In this document: positions 17,383-24,558 of the stretch, piece after piece
How positions within the stretch are numbered: position 1 is the stretch's first letter
Layout: each line of letters starts with the position of its first letter
NCBI RefSeq assembly: GCF_022870865.1
Contig: NZ_CP091508.1
Span: 1,302,001-1,366,000, forward strand
Length of the DNA: 64,000 nt
Direction: 5' to 3'
From: Uruburuella testudinis
GTDB taxonomy: Bacteria; Pseudomonadota; Gammaproteobacteria; Burkholderiales; Neisseriaceae
Position numbers and translations under genes: made by a program
The notes under the pieces: model-generated
Database searches by the model: none
The model's input: only the letters and a program-made list of their open reading frames with translations
Told to the model about the DNA's origin: nothing

Positions 17383-18121
17383 ATGGCAAACAGAATTTTA
17401 AAAGATATACGCTACTACGAAAGCACGCATCAGAATATTGAAGGGCAAAGCCTTCCCAACAATTTAGGCAAACTTTTCGTTCCGACCGGCGATACGCCCT
17501 ACATCGGGCAACGCATCGCAAGAAAGTTGAACGAGCTGAAATACTCTTATGGGGAGTTTGACCATATCTATATCAACTTCACAACCTTCATTCAAGCGCA
17601 TGAAATCATCGTTTCCGACAGGGATACTGATAGTAGAATCAAATAGATAGATTTGGCATTGATGCGGATAAATTAAACTCGCTTCAAGACATTGAAAAAG
17701 ACCATTTTATAAAATCTTCAACTTTCAAAATATTAAGCCATATAAGCCAAGGTGAGAATTTGGCATTGGTGAAGCAGACTGAAAAATTGTTGGCTGAATT
17801 GGATACGGAAATCAAAATTCACTTCAAAACCAAGGAAACAAATTCGTACAAAGTGGTTATCTATTATCAAATAGCATCGATAAACGGCGGCACGCAAGCG
17901 TTAATCGAGTATTACGACAAGAAAACAATATTGGTAAAACAGCGAGCTATAAACTTCAACATGATGAAGATATTGATACGCCGGTCGACACCATAAGTGT
18001 CAAAGACGGCCTAATTATGTTGAAACTCAAAAAATCGTTTAGCGCCACACTCATCAATCAACGATACAACACACCGATAGCATTGAAAATTAGCGAACTC
18101 ACAGAAATAAACTGCCATTAA
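17383..18121 (+). pseudogene. Broken AT-rich gene of unknown function (about 245 residues before two frameshifts)
   Basis: Three reading-frame pieces fit end to end. Piece 1 is 17383-17646 (MANRILKDIRYYESTHQN..., 87 residues). Piece 2 is frame-shifted and open from 17637 (DRFGIDADKLNSLQDIEK ... GGTQALIEYYDKK). Piece 3 runs in the third frame from about 17935 (KTASYKLQHDEDIDTPVD) to the TAA at 18119-18121. A one-base deletion in an A-run near 17641 and a second slip near 17935 explain the breaks. I do not recognise the family. Composition is clearly more AT-rich than neighbours, and such orphan genes in Neisseria are sometimes immunity proteins, but this is only a guess. Confidence 0.65.
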
Positions 18122-18135
18122 ATATACTGTATCTT

Positions 18136-18190
18136 GATGCCGTCTGAAAGCCTCACTTTTGATAATAAAAGTGCGGTTTCAGACGGCCTT
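18136..18190. terminator. DUS hairpin with a Haemophilus uptake signal
   Basis: gatgccgtctgaaag and tttcagacggcctt enclose a loop with AAGTGCGGT at 18169-18177. A second exact copy lies at 18210-18218, just inside the intergenic part before the LysR gene end. Confidence 0.75.
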
Positions 18191-18209
18191 AAACAGACAA
18201 TCGACGCCC

Positions 18210-18218
18210 AAGTGCGGT
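18210..18218. other. Haemophilus-type uptake signal without DUS
   Basis: Exact AAGTGCGGT, 20 bp after the previous hairpin. Confidence 0.6.
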
Positions 18219-18229
18219 CGGATGGGCGG

Positions 18230-19147
18230 TTATGGCTGTGGTGTTTGCAGTTCGGCAAGTAAAAAATTTGTTAACGCTTTAATTTTCATGATGCTTTTGC
18301 TGGCGGGCGGGTAAACCAGATAAATACCGTCGCGCTCTTTTGCGGTGTCGGGCATGAGTGTCCACTCGGGCAGAAGGCGAACGAGCCGGCCTTGGGCGAG
18401 CGGGGTGTCGATCAGCCAGTCGGGCAGGTGGGCGATGCCGATAGCGGCTAAGGCGTAGTTCAGCAGCAGCTCGGTGTGGTTGGTGCTCAGGCTGCCTTGC
18501 ACTTGCACGGTTTGCGTGCCGTGGTGCGGGTGGCTGAACGACCATTTTGCCGCCGTATGATGAGGCGGCATGAAAACCAGACAATTGTGCTGCGGCAAAT
18601 CGCTTGGTGCGGCCGGCGTGCCCCGCTGCACCAGATAGTCGGGGCTGGCGCACAACACGCGTTGCTGCGGGGCAAGGTATTTCGCCACCAGCCCGTCATC
18701 GCCGACCCGACCGACCCGAACGGCCAAATCATAGCGCCCTTCCGCCAAGTCAAAAAAATCATCGGCGGCATGCGCTTCCAGCCGGATATGCGGATAGCGG
18801 CGGGCAAATGCGGCCAACAGCGGCGCCAGCTTAGCATGGCCGTAAGCCGGCGGATAGGTAATGCGCAGTTTGCCCTGCAATTGCTCGGTTTCCTGCTTCA
18901 GCGAAAGGTTGGCGGCATGCAGCTCGTCTAAAACCGCGCGGGTTTGCTGCAAATAATGTATGCCGGCATTGGTTAGGGTGATGCGGCGGGTGGAGCGGTT
19001 TAACAGGCTCACGCCTAAGGTTTGCTCCAAGCGGTCGATTTGTCGTGCCACCGATGAAACGGCCAGATTAAGTTGGCGGGCGGTGGCGCTGAAATTGGCA
19101 GTTTCGGCAACGGAATGAAAAATGGTAAGTGCGGAAAAAAAGTCCAT
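18230..19147 (-). CDS. LysR family transcriptional regulator
   Basis: The 305-residue protein has an N-terminal winged helix-turn-helix (LTIFHSVAETANFSATARQL and VSSVARQIDRLEQTLGVSLL) and the effector domain (VLDELHAANLSLKQETEQLQ, LRITYPPAYGHAKLAPLL). It is divergent from the quinone oxidoreductase gene starting at 19286, the usual arrangement of a LysR activator and its target. The tail SKSIMKIKALTNFLLAELQT is typical of CrgA/AaeR-like LysR proteins that respond to aromatic or electrophilic compounds. Confidence 0.9.
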   Translation of the reverse strand: MDFFSALTIFHSVAETANFSATARQLNLAVSSVARQIDRLEQTLGVSLLNRSTRRITLTNAGIHYLQQTRAVLDELHAANLSLKQETEQLQGKLRITYPPAYGHAKLAPLLAAFARRYPHIRLEAHAADDFFDLAEGRYDLAVRVGRVGDDGLVAKYLAPQQRVLCASPDYLVQRGTPAAPSDLPQHNCLVFMPPHHTAAKWSFSHPHHGTQTVQVQGSLSTNHTELLLNYALAAIGIAHLPDWLIDTPLAQGRLVRLLPEWTLMPDTAKERDGIYLVYPPASKSIMKIKALTNFLLAELQTPQP

Positions 19148-19285
19148 ATCGGGTTTCTCTTTTGCGTAAAAGGCAAAGCTGTTTCGCTTTTATGGCATAT
19201 TATCATTATTTTTAGGTGCAATATAATGGTGTCGAACGGATTTTTTAGTCATCGAAACCTTTACCGCAAAACCAAGGAGCGCAAC

Positions 19286-20284
19286 ATGTCAAAACGCATT
19301 GTATTTAATCAAACCGGCGATGCCGATGTATTAGAGATTATCGAACACACCGAGCCGGCACCGGCCGCAGGCGAAGTTCAAATCAAGGTGCACGCCATCG
19401 GCTTGAATCGGGCGGACATTATGTATCGCAACGGCGAAACCGGCGTGAAGGATTTTCCCGCCCGTTTGGGTTATGAAGCCAGCGGCGAAGTGGTGGCGGT
19501 GGGCGGCGGCGTGGCCGGATTTGCCGTGGGCGATCGGGTGGCGTCGATTCCGGCATTCAGCTTTGCCGACTATGCCGCTTACGGCGAAATCGTCAATCTG
19601 CCCGCCCGCGCACTGGTGAAAATGTCTGCCGGCCAGTCGTGGGTTGAAGCGGCGGCGAGCTGGATGCAATACATCACCGCATTCGGCGCACTGGTGGCAT
19701 ATGCCCGCTTGCAGGCGGGGGATTTTGTGATTATCAATGCCGCCTCCAGCAGCGTGGGTGTGGCAGCGATTCAAATCGCCAATATGGTGGGGGCGGTGCC
19801 GATTGCCGTCAGCCGCAGCGCCGCCAAAACACAGGAATTGCTCGATGCAGGCGCTAAGCAGGTGATTGTTGCCGCCGAAGAAAACCTGAGCGAGCGGGTG
19901 CTCGCCATCACCGGCGGCAAGGGCGCCCGTGTGGCGTTTGATCCGGTCGGCGGCAAAGGCGCCACAGAGATTCTGAATGCCTTGTCTGACGAAGGGCAGT
20001 ATTATCAATACGGCACTTTATCGGGCGAACCGCTCACCGTGCCGGCGTGGACGCTTATCGGCAAACGTCTGACTTTGCGCGGCTATGTGTTGTTTGACAT
20101 TACGCAGAATGCGCAAAAGCTGGCGCAGGCCAAAGCCTTTATCACCCAAGGGTTGAGCGACGGCCGATTGAAACCGCTGATTGCCAAAGTGTTTGACTTT
20201 GATGATGTCCGCCAAGCACACCGCTTGATGGAGCAGGGCAGCCAAGTGGGCAAAATCGTGCTTCAAACCCATTTGCAACAATAA
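19286..20284 (+). CDS. Zinc-independent quinone oxidoreductase family protein
   Basis: The 332-residue protein is a medium-chain reductase of the QOR type: N-terminal GroES-like domain (VHAIGLNRADIMYRNGE, GYEASGEVVAVGGGVAGFAV), NADPH-binding motif INAASSSVGVAAIQIANMVG (AASSSVG in place of GGxGxxG), and no cysteine zinc ligands. AAGGAG at 19274-19279 fixes ATG 19286, although the frame is open further upstream. It should reduce quinones or enones with NADPH. Divergent LysR control is likely. The TAA stop overlaps the start of a family B fragment. Confidence 0.88.
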   Translation: MSKRIVFNQTGDADVLEIIEHTEPAPAAGEVQIKVHAIGLNRADIMYRNGETGVKDFPARLGYEASGEVVAVGGGVAGFAVGDRVASIPAFSFADYAAYGEIVNLPARALVKMSAGQSWVEAAASWMQYITAFGALVAYARLQAGDFVIINAASSSVGVAAIQIANMVGAVPIAVSRSAAKTQELLDAGAKQVIVAAEENLSERVLAITGGKGARVAFDPVGGKGATEILNALSDEGQYYQYGTLSGEPLTVPAWTLIGKRLTLRGYVLFDITQNAQKLAQAKAFITQGLSDGRLKPLIAKVFDFDDVRQAHRLMEQGSQVGKIVLQTHLQQ

Positions 20285-20312
20285 GCCAACGGCGTTGGCC
20301 CGACTCATCATC
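20279..20312. repeat. Family B repeat, internal fragment
   Basis: acaataagccaacggcgttggcccgactc matches the interior of the family B copies at 13690 and 37203. The TAA stop of the oxidoreductase lies within it. Confidence 0.45.
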
Positions 20313-20327
20313 ATCTTCCTATAAGAA

Positions 20328-20378
20328 GCCGTCTGAAACCGCACTTTGATGATGAAAGTGCGGTTTTCAGACGGCCTT
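20328..20378. terminator. Hairpin combining inverted DUS and inverted Haemophilus uptake signals
   Basis: The stem contains gccgtctgaa then ACCGCACTT (20338-20346) on the left, and AAGTGCGGT (20356-20364) then ttcagacggc on the right, with a short loop. Both uptake dialects lie in one stem. It serves the converging oxidoreductase (plus) and lipoprotein hydrolase (minus). Confidence 0.8.
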
Positions 20379-20388
20379 GATACTTCAT

Positions 20389-21321
20389 TTAGCGCTTAAT
20401 CTGCACATCCTGCCAGTTTTGCGTATTGCGGCGGATTTCGGGCGCGGCGCCGGTAAACACTTGTGCGGCTTCGCTGTCGTTCATCAGCGTATAGCGGAAC
20501 CATGCCGTCATGTAGCCGTCGGGCAGATAGAGCAGCTCGCCATGGTCTGCATGGCTGCGCCGTGCCATCACGGTGAGGCCGTTGCCGGATATTCGGGCGT
20601 AATTGTCGCGCAGGGAGGTGAGCGGTGCAATGCCGCTGTCGGGGTCTTTGCCGTCGCCGCCGTCAAAAGGGCCTGTGCCGGCGTTCATAAAATACGGCAC
20701 GTTTATTTTGCCTACGTTATACGGCCATTTCAGTGCTAAAGCCAAGGCATGTTTGGGGGTGCTGGCCGTGTAGAGCGCTTTGAACTGATGGCTGTTGGCG
20801 AAGTTGCCGACCGCATTAATAGCGCCGACACCGCCTTGCGAATGACCACTCACGCCGGCACGGTTGAGGTCGAGCTTGCGGTAGAACAGGCTGTCGGGAT
20901 GTTGATTTTGCTGCTGCAAAAAGGCCAAGCTTTGCGATGTAGACGAGCCGTCCCAACTGCTGGAGTCGTCGTTGCCGATGACCACAAAACCCCATGAGGC
21001 CAGATGGTTAAAAATGGCTTCATATTTGTAATATGCCACACCGGAGCCGTTGGCAAATACCACCACCGGATAAGTCTGCTTGCTGTGCGGCAGATCGGCG
21101 GGATACCAAACCTTGTATGTTTTAAAACGCTGCCGGCCGCCGGCAAAGGTTTGCGAGGCGGTATGAAAAGTGCCCGGCGCGGTGTATTTGCGCTCCAGCG
21201 GCATTCCGGTTTGCGTTTTCTGATAGTAGTCTGATGCGACCATCGCCGGCATCATGCGGTCTAGCGCCGAGCAGCCGGCTAAAGCGAGCAGCGTTAAAGC
21301 AGCCGCTAAGATCTTTTTCAT
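20389..21321 (-). CDS. Alpha/beta hydrolase lipoprotein (chlorophyllase/lipase-like)
   Basis: The 310-residue protein has a lipoprotein signal with lipobox LAGC (Cys17) and an alpha/beta hydrolase fold related to chlorophyllase/PET-hydrolase-like enzymes: VVFANGSGVAYYKYEAIFNH, nucleophile GHSQGG with Ser161, and a late His in MARRSHADHGELLYLPDG. The segment SHADHG is the usual place of the catalytic histidine. Being lipid-anchored, it should act at the membrane face on esters; substrate unknown. Downstream on the same strand, 51 bp past its end, lies the mixed-uptake-signal hairpin. Confidence 0.82.
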   Translation of the reverse strand: MKKILAAALTLLALAGCSALDRMMPAMVASDYYQKTQTGMPLERKYTAPGTFHTASQTFAGGRQRFKTYKVWYPADLPHSKQTYPVVVFANGSGVAYYKYEAIFNHLASWGFVVIGNDDSSSWDGSSTSQSLAFLQQQNQHPDSLFYRKLDLNRAGVSGHSQGGVGAINAVGNFANSHQFKALYTASTPKHALALALKWPYNVGKINVPYFMNAGTGPFDGGDGKDPDSGIAPLTSLRDNYARISGNGLTVMARRSHADHGELLYLPDGYMTAWFRYTLMNDSEAAQVFTGAAPEIRRNTQNWQDVQIKR

Positions 21322-21373
21322 GGGCTTTTCCTGATTAAAATATCGCGTGAAACTGTTTCAGACGGCCTGCGGC

Positions 21374-21601
21374 TTATCGGCGGTAATAGCGGTCTTCTTT
21401 ATTCAACTGGCTGCCGATCACGCCGCCCAACGCCGCACCGCCCAACGTTGCGCCCGAATCACCGCCGATCAGATGGCCGGCGGCACCGCCGATGACCGCA
21501 CCGGCAACCATATTACGCTGTTGGCGGTCCAAGCTGCCGCACGCACTTAATGACAGAGTGATGGCAAACACAGCCAATATTTTGAAAACAGTTTTCTTCA
21601 T
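21374..21601 (-). CDS. Glycine-zipper lipoprotein, OsmB-like
   Basis: The 75-residue protein has a lipobox LSAC (Cys21) and a glycine-zipper segment with regular glycine spacing (MVAGAVIGGAAGHLIGG, GATLGGAALGGVIGSQL). This is the YMGG-like glycine-zipper / OsmB group of small outer-membrane lipoproteins. It is 52 bp upstream of the lipoprotein hydrolase gene on the same strand and divergent from the TetR gene, so both may be controlled by that regulator. Confidence 0.8.
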   Translation of the reverse strand: MKKTVFKILAVFAITLSLSACGSLDRQQRNMVAGAVIGGAAGHLIGGDSGATLGGAALGGVIGSQLNKEDRYYRR

Positions 21602-21636
21602 GATGTATCCTTACCGGTTGGCATATTGATGAAAAG

Positions 21637-21652
21637 TGTTACATCTGTAACA
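21637..21652. promoter_or_regulatory. TetR-type operator candidate between the glycine-zipper gene and the TetR gene
   Basis: Perfect palindrome TGTTACA-TC-TGTAACA. A further half site TGTAACA lies just before the TetR start codon. The position between divergent genes suits repression of both directions. Confidence 0.55.
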
Positions 21653-21733
21653 ATGTATACGGTATGGTAATCAGCGATTCAAGCAAAGGCAATGCAAAAT
21701 CGGCAAGCTGAAACAAAACGGGGAATATGTAAC

Positions 21734-22264
21734 ATGGCAAAAACGCTCAACACAGTGGTGAAAGAAAGCATCACCCAAGCCCTGCTGCGTTTGATGGAAA
21801 CGCAGGATTTCTATGCCGTCAGTATTACCGACATCACTAAACTGGCAGGGGTGAGCCGCATTTCGTTTTACCGTAATTTCGACTCGAAAGAAGATGTGCT
21901 GATCAAACATCTGCAAACAGAAACCATGGCGGAATTGGCGGCAAACATCATCGAACCCACCACCCGCTATATTTTTATCGGGATTTTTCATGCCATCAAC
22001 CGTGTCGGTGAGCTGGTAGATTTATTGTATGCCCGCAATCTGTCACACCTGTTTTTGGCATACATCCGCGCCTGCTGCGGCGCCCGCCCTGAATTGGACA
22101 ACGAAACCGCACATCGGAATTCACTGATTATGGGCATTTGCTTTGGCGCATTAGATGAATGGATACGGCGCGGCCGTCAGGAAGACGCGGAAGAAATGGC
22201 GGCGTCGGTGCACCGGCTGTTGGATAAAATCGCAACGGAATGGGATACGCCCAAAGAAGCGTAG
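21734..22264 (+). CDS. TetR family regulator
   Basis: The protein (176 residues from ATG 21734; an in-frame ATG at 21692 would add 14) has the TetR N-terminal helix-turn-helix (DFYAVSITDITKLAGVSRIS, FYRNFDSKEDVLIKHLQTE) and a helical C-terminus. GGGGA (21720-21724) sits 9 bp before ATG 21734; 21692 is the alternative. It is divergent from the glycine-zipper lipoprotein gene, with a palindrome in the intergenic space, so it is likely its repressor. Confidence 0.82.
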   Translation: MAKTLNTVVKESITQALLRLMETQDFYAVSITDITKLAGVSRISFYRNFDSKEDVLIKHLQTETMAELAANIIEPTTRYIFIGIFHAINRVGELVDLLYARNLSHLFLAYIRACCGARPELDNETAHRNSLIMGICFGALDEWIRRGRQEDAEEMAASVHRLLDKIATEWDTPKEA

Positions 22265-22273
22265 CGCTGCTGT

Positions 22274-22324
22274 CAGGCCGTCTGAAAACCGTTTCGCATT
22301 AAAAGTGCGGTTTCAGACGGCCTG
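22274..22324. terminator. DUS hairpin with Haemophilus uptake signal
   Basis: CAGGCCGTCTGAAA and TTTCAGACGGCCTG enclose AAGTGCGGT (22303-22311). It ends the TetR gene. Confidence 0.75.
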
Positions 22325-22398
22325 ATCACCGTTCCCCGCCATCACTTCCCGCAGCCAGCGTTGTATGGGGTGGTGGCGTTGGTGCCAGACGAGCATCT
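22324..22398 (-). pseudogene. Remnant of a LysR gene 3' end
   Basis: Reading the minus strand from 22398 gives MLVWHQRHHPIQRWLREVMAG, which resembles the C-terminal end of LysR regulators (LVWHxRH...HRWLRE). Nothing upstream on that strand continues it; instead the plus strand becomes an NTF2-like gene fragment, so this is a 25-codon tail left after a deletion. Confidence 0.5.
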
Positions 22399-22771
22399 GT
22401 CGCCGATTACCAAGCCATCGAACACCTGTTGATCGATCAATACAGCGAGGGCGGCAAACAGGCCGACAGTCGTATCATGAAGCCGGCGTTTCACGAGCAG
22501 GCTACGATTTATAGTGCCGATGAAAACGGCAAATTGGCAGGCGGTGCGATTCAAGGTCTGTTTGATGTGATCGATAATGTGTTCCGGCCGTCTGAAAACC
22601 CCGAAAGTGGCGATTGCCTATATCGATATCAGCGGTACGGCGGCGTCGGCACGGGTCGACACTGATGACTTGAACGGCTTTGGTTTTGCCGATTATTTCA
22701 ACCTGTTGAAAATTGAAGGAAAATGGACGATTGTCAGCAAAATCTTCCATACTCATTATGCTGAGGTTTAA
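22399..22771 (+). pseudogene. NTF2-like (putative lumazine-binding) protein, broken by a frameshift
   Basis: The pieces DYQAIEHLLIDQYSEGGKQADSRIMKPAFHEQATIY (to about 22610) and PKVAIAYIDISGTAASARVD ... LLKIEGKWTIVSKIFHTHYA (to 22771) are the two halves of an NTF2/SnoaL-fold protein of PF12893 (lumazine-binding-like) type. The frame changes near a DUS (ggccgtctgaa, 22588-22598), which is read RPSE and is probably foreign to the ancestral gene. There is no start codon upstream, because the 5' end is fused to the LysR remnant. Its stop is 10 bp before the NAD(P)-binding gene. Confidence 0.7.
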
Positions 22772-22780
22772 AGGAACAAT

Positions 22781-23422
22781 ATGAACATTTTGATTATCGG
22801 CGCCAACGGCCGTGTCGGCTCGCAACTGGCGCAAACCCTTGCCAAGCAAGGGCACACGGTACACGCCGCCGCCCGCCAAGCAAACCCTGATTGGCAGCAC
22901 GGCCATATCCGCCATCAGCCGTTCGACTTAACCGCACCGTTGGCGGATATCAGCCAAATCATGGCAAGCGTCCGCCCTGATGTGGTGTATTTTACCGCCG
23001 GTTCGCGCGGCAAAAATCTGTTGCAGGTCGACGCTTTCGGCGCGGTGAAAGCCATGCAGGCGGCAAAAGCGGGCGGTGTGGGGCGGTTTATTTTGCTCAG
23101 CTCGGTGTTCGCCTTGCAGCCTGAGCGTTGGGGTGAAAAATTTTTGGCAAACATCACCGATTACAACATCGCCAAATATTTCGCCGATGATTGGCTGGTG
23201 CATCGAAGCGGTTTGGATTACACCATTTTGCAGCCCGGCGCACTGCAAGAAGGCGAAGCCGACGGCAAAATTCAAACCGATGTCGCCGAGCCGCTCGCCA
23301 ACAGCATCGGCAATGTCGCCGCCACGCTCGCCGCCTTATTGCATGCGCCGAACACCATCGGCAAAGTCATCACCATGGCCGATGGCAACACCCCGATCGC
23401 CACCGCACTTGAGGCCGTCTGA
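22781..23422 (+). CDS. NAD(P)H-binding SDR-like protein
   Basis: The 213-residue protein starts MNILIIGANGRVGSQLAQTL (GANGRVG dinucleotide motif, residues 7-13) and continues LLSSVFALQPERWGEK and YNIAKYFADDWLVHRSGLDY, typical of the NAD(P)H-binding atypical SDR family (YhfK/YtfG-like, PF13460). It likely reduces or senses oxidised cofactor; substrate unknown. Its last codons (ACC GCA CTT GAG GCC GTC TGA) are formed by a Haemophilus-type uptake signal and a DUS, so the gene end has been shaped by uptake sequences. Confidence 0.8.
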   Translation: MNILIIGANGRVGSQLAQTLAKQGHTVHAAARQANPDWQHGHIRHQPFDLTAPLADISQIMASVRPDVVYFTAGSRGKNLLQVDAFGAVKAMQAAKAGGVGRFILLSSVFALQPERWGEKFLANITDYNIAKYFADDWLVHRSGLDYTILQPGALQEGEADGKIQTDVAEPLANSIGNVAATLAALLHAPNTIGKVITMADGNTPIATALEAV

Positions 23423-23453
23423 AACCGCACTTTGAGGCTTTTCAGACGGCCTT
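23402..23453. terminator. Hairpin with two Haemophilus uptake signals and inverted DUS
   Basis: ACCGCACTT at 23402-23410 and 23424-23432 flank a DUS; an inverted DUS follows at 23439-23451. It ends the NAD(P)-binding gene and, from the other side, ohr. Confidence 0.75.
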
Positions 23454-23476
23454 GGTGGGTGCTGATAAGTTGGCGG

Positions 23477-23908
23477 TTACAAATCAAACTGTTGAATCAG
23501 ATTAACGTGCAAACGGGTTGCCACATTGCCGCGAACCGCATTGGAATAAGGGCAGACTGCGTGGGCTTTTTCGATTAATTTGCGGGCCTCTTCTTCGCTT
23601 AAGCCTTTGACGGTAATGGTAATATCCAAATCCAAGCCGAATGCGCCGTCTGCTTTTTGCCCGATACCGACCGTAACGGTGGTACTGGCTTGCTCGGGTT
23701 TGATGCCCAATGTCGGCGCCACGTGGTTCATGGCGCTGTCAAAGCAGGCGGCGTAGCCCATGGCGAATAATTGCTCCGGGTTGGTGCCGATTTTGCCGCT
23801 GTCGTTTTGGAAGCCGACTAAATCAAAACCGATTGAACCGTCGTCCACTTGGGTGTGGCCGTCACGGCCGCCGGTGGCGGTGGCAGAGGTTTTGTAAAAA
23901 ATTTTCAT
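23477..23908 (-). CDS. ohr: Organic hydroperoxide resistance protein
   Basis: The 143-residue OsmC/Ohr family protein has the redox pair Cys55 (GYAACFDSAM) and Cys119 (HAVCPYSNAVRGNV), with the conserved Arg15 near the N-terminus. It reduces organic and lipid peroxides through a lipoylated partner. The upstream region holds several palindromes built from CAATT/AATTG half sites, like those of OhrR repressors, but no OhrR gene is in the window. Downstream on the same strand are no further genes before the hairpin at 23402. Confidence 0.93.
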   Translation of the reverse strand: MKIFYKTSATATGGRDGHTQVDDGSIGFDLVGFQNDSGKIGTNPEQLFAMGYAACFDSAMNHVAPTLGIKPEQASTTVTVGIGQKADGAFGLDLDITITVKGLSEEEARKLIEKAHAVCPYSNAVRGNVATRLHVNLIQQFDL

Positions 23909-23931
23909 GGTAAGTCTCCTTGATGGTGAGG

Positions 23932-24165
23932 TTAAAATAAAGTTAAAACAATCGATGGCATTCGTTTAGACAAATACAGCGGCTCGCCTGATTTTTCCGG
24001 CAGATTCCATTCTTGCTCAAGCCACGCCAAATGCGCTTCTTCGTCTGCCAAAATTTTTTCAATCAACATGCGGATGATGGCATCGTGTTCCGCCGCCGTC
24101 CGCTCCGCCCATTGGTTTAAGCCGAGGCGGGCATGTTTTGCAGCGCATAATCGCCTCCGGTTCAT
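23932..24165 (-). pseudogene. C-terminal remnant of a bacterioferritin-like protein
   Basis: The 77-residue open frame contains HDAIIRMLIEKILADEEAHL and WLEQEW, like the last helix of bacterioferritin (ILADEEEHIDWLE). Preceding minus-strand frames contain LASEIEGKIAHEPEAIMRC, a ferritin-like piece out of frame with this one. There is no helix A-C region, so the gene appears degraded. It is on the same strand and just upstream of ohr (24 bp gap), so a promoter further upstream could still serve ohr. Confidence 0.5.
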
Positions 24166-24284
24166 GGGCGATTTTGCCCTCGATCTCGCTTGCCAACAGA
24201 GCGGCGCCTCACGCTGCTATCACGGCAATGTGGCTTCATATTAAATTGCTTACAATTCAATATGCTAAAAATTGCGCATGCAAA

Positions 24285-24293
24285 ACCGCACTT
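24285..24293. other. Haemophilus-type uptake signal without DUS
   Basis: Exact ACCGCACTT in the control region, not next to a DUS. Confidence 0.6.
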
Positions 24294-24508
24294 TGCAATG
24301 GTTCATACCCTATTCAGGCGGCCTGATGTGCGGTGAGGATAAAATACATTATCACAATTTAATTGTGCAAAATATAAGGCCGTCTGAAAGGGTTTGCTTA
24401 ACGAATGCGCGTATAGCACTGCCAAATTAAATTGTGCGCAATATAATTTGGAAAAATTTTTATAACAAGAGGGAATGCGTGAAAGTGAAACGGGGTTGAG
24501 GAGAAGAT

Positions 24509-24553
24509 AAGGCCGTCTGAAACCGCACTTTGAGGTGCTTTTCAGACGGCCTT
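24509..24553. terminator. DUS hairpin with Haemophilus uptake signal
   Basis: Left arm ggccgtctgaa followed by ACCGCACTT (24522-24530); right arm ttcagacggcctt. It ends the old yellow enzyme gene on the minus strand. Confidence 0.75.
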
Positions 24554-24558
24554 GCCGA

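Larger units (their letters stand above)
24166..24558. promoter_or_regulatory. Gene-free control region with AATTG/CAATT palindromes
   Basis: Three palindromes: AATTG-CTTA-CAATT (24244-24257), CACAATT-T-AATTGTG (24353-24367), and an imperfect 28-bp one (24423-24450). The second differs at two outer positions from the OhrR operator of Bacillus subtilis (TACAATT-A-AATTGTA). The region also has ACCGCACTT at 24285-24293, a DUS and AT-rich tracts. It lies upstream of the ohr/bacterioferritin remnant unit (minus strand). Confidence 0.45.
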
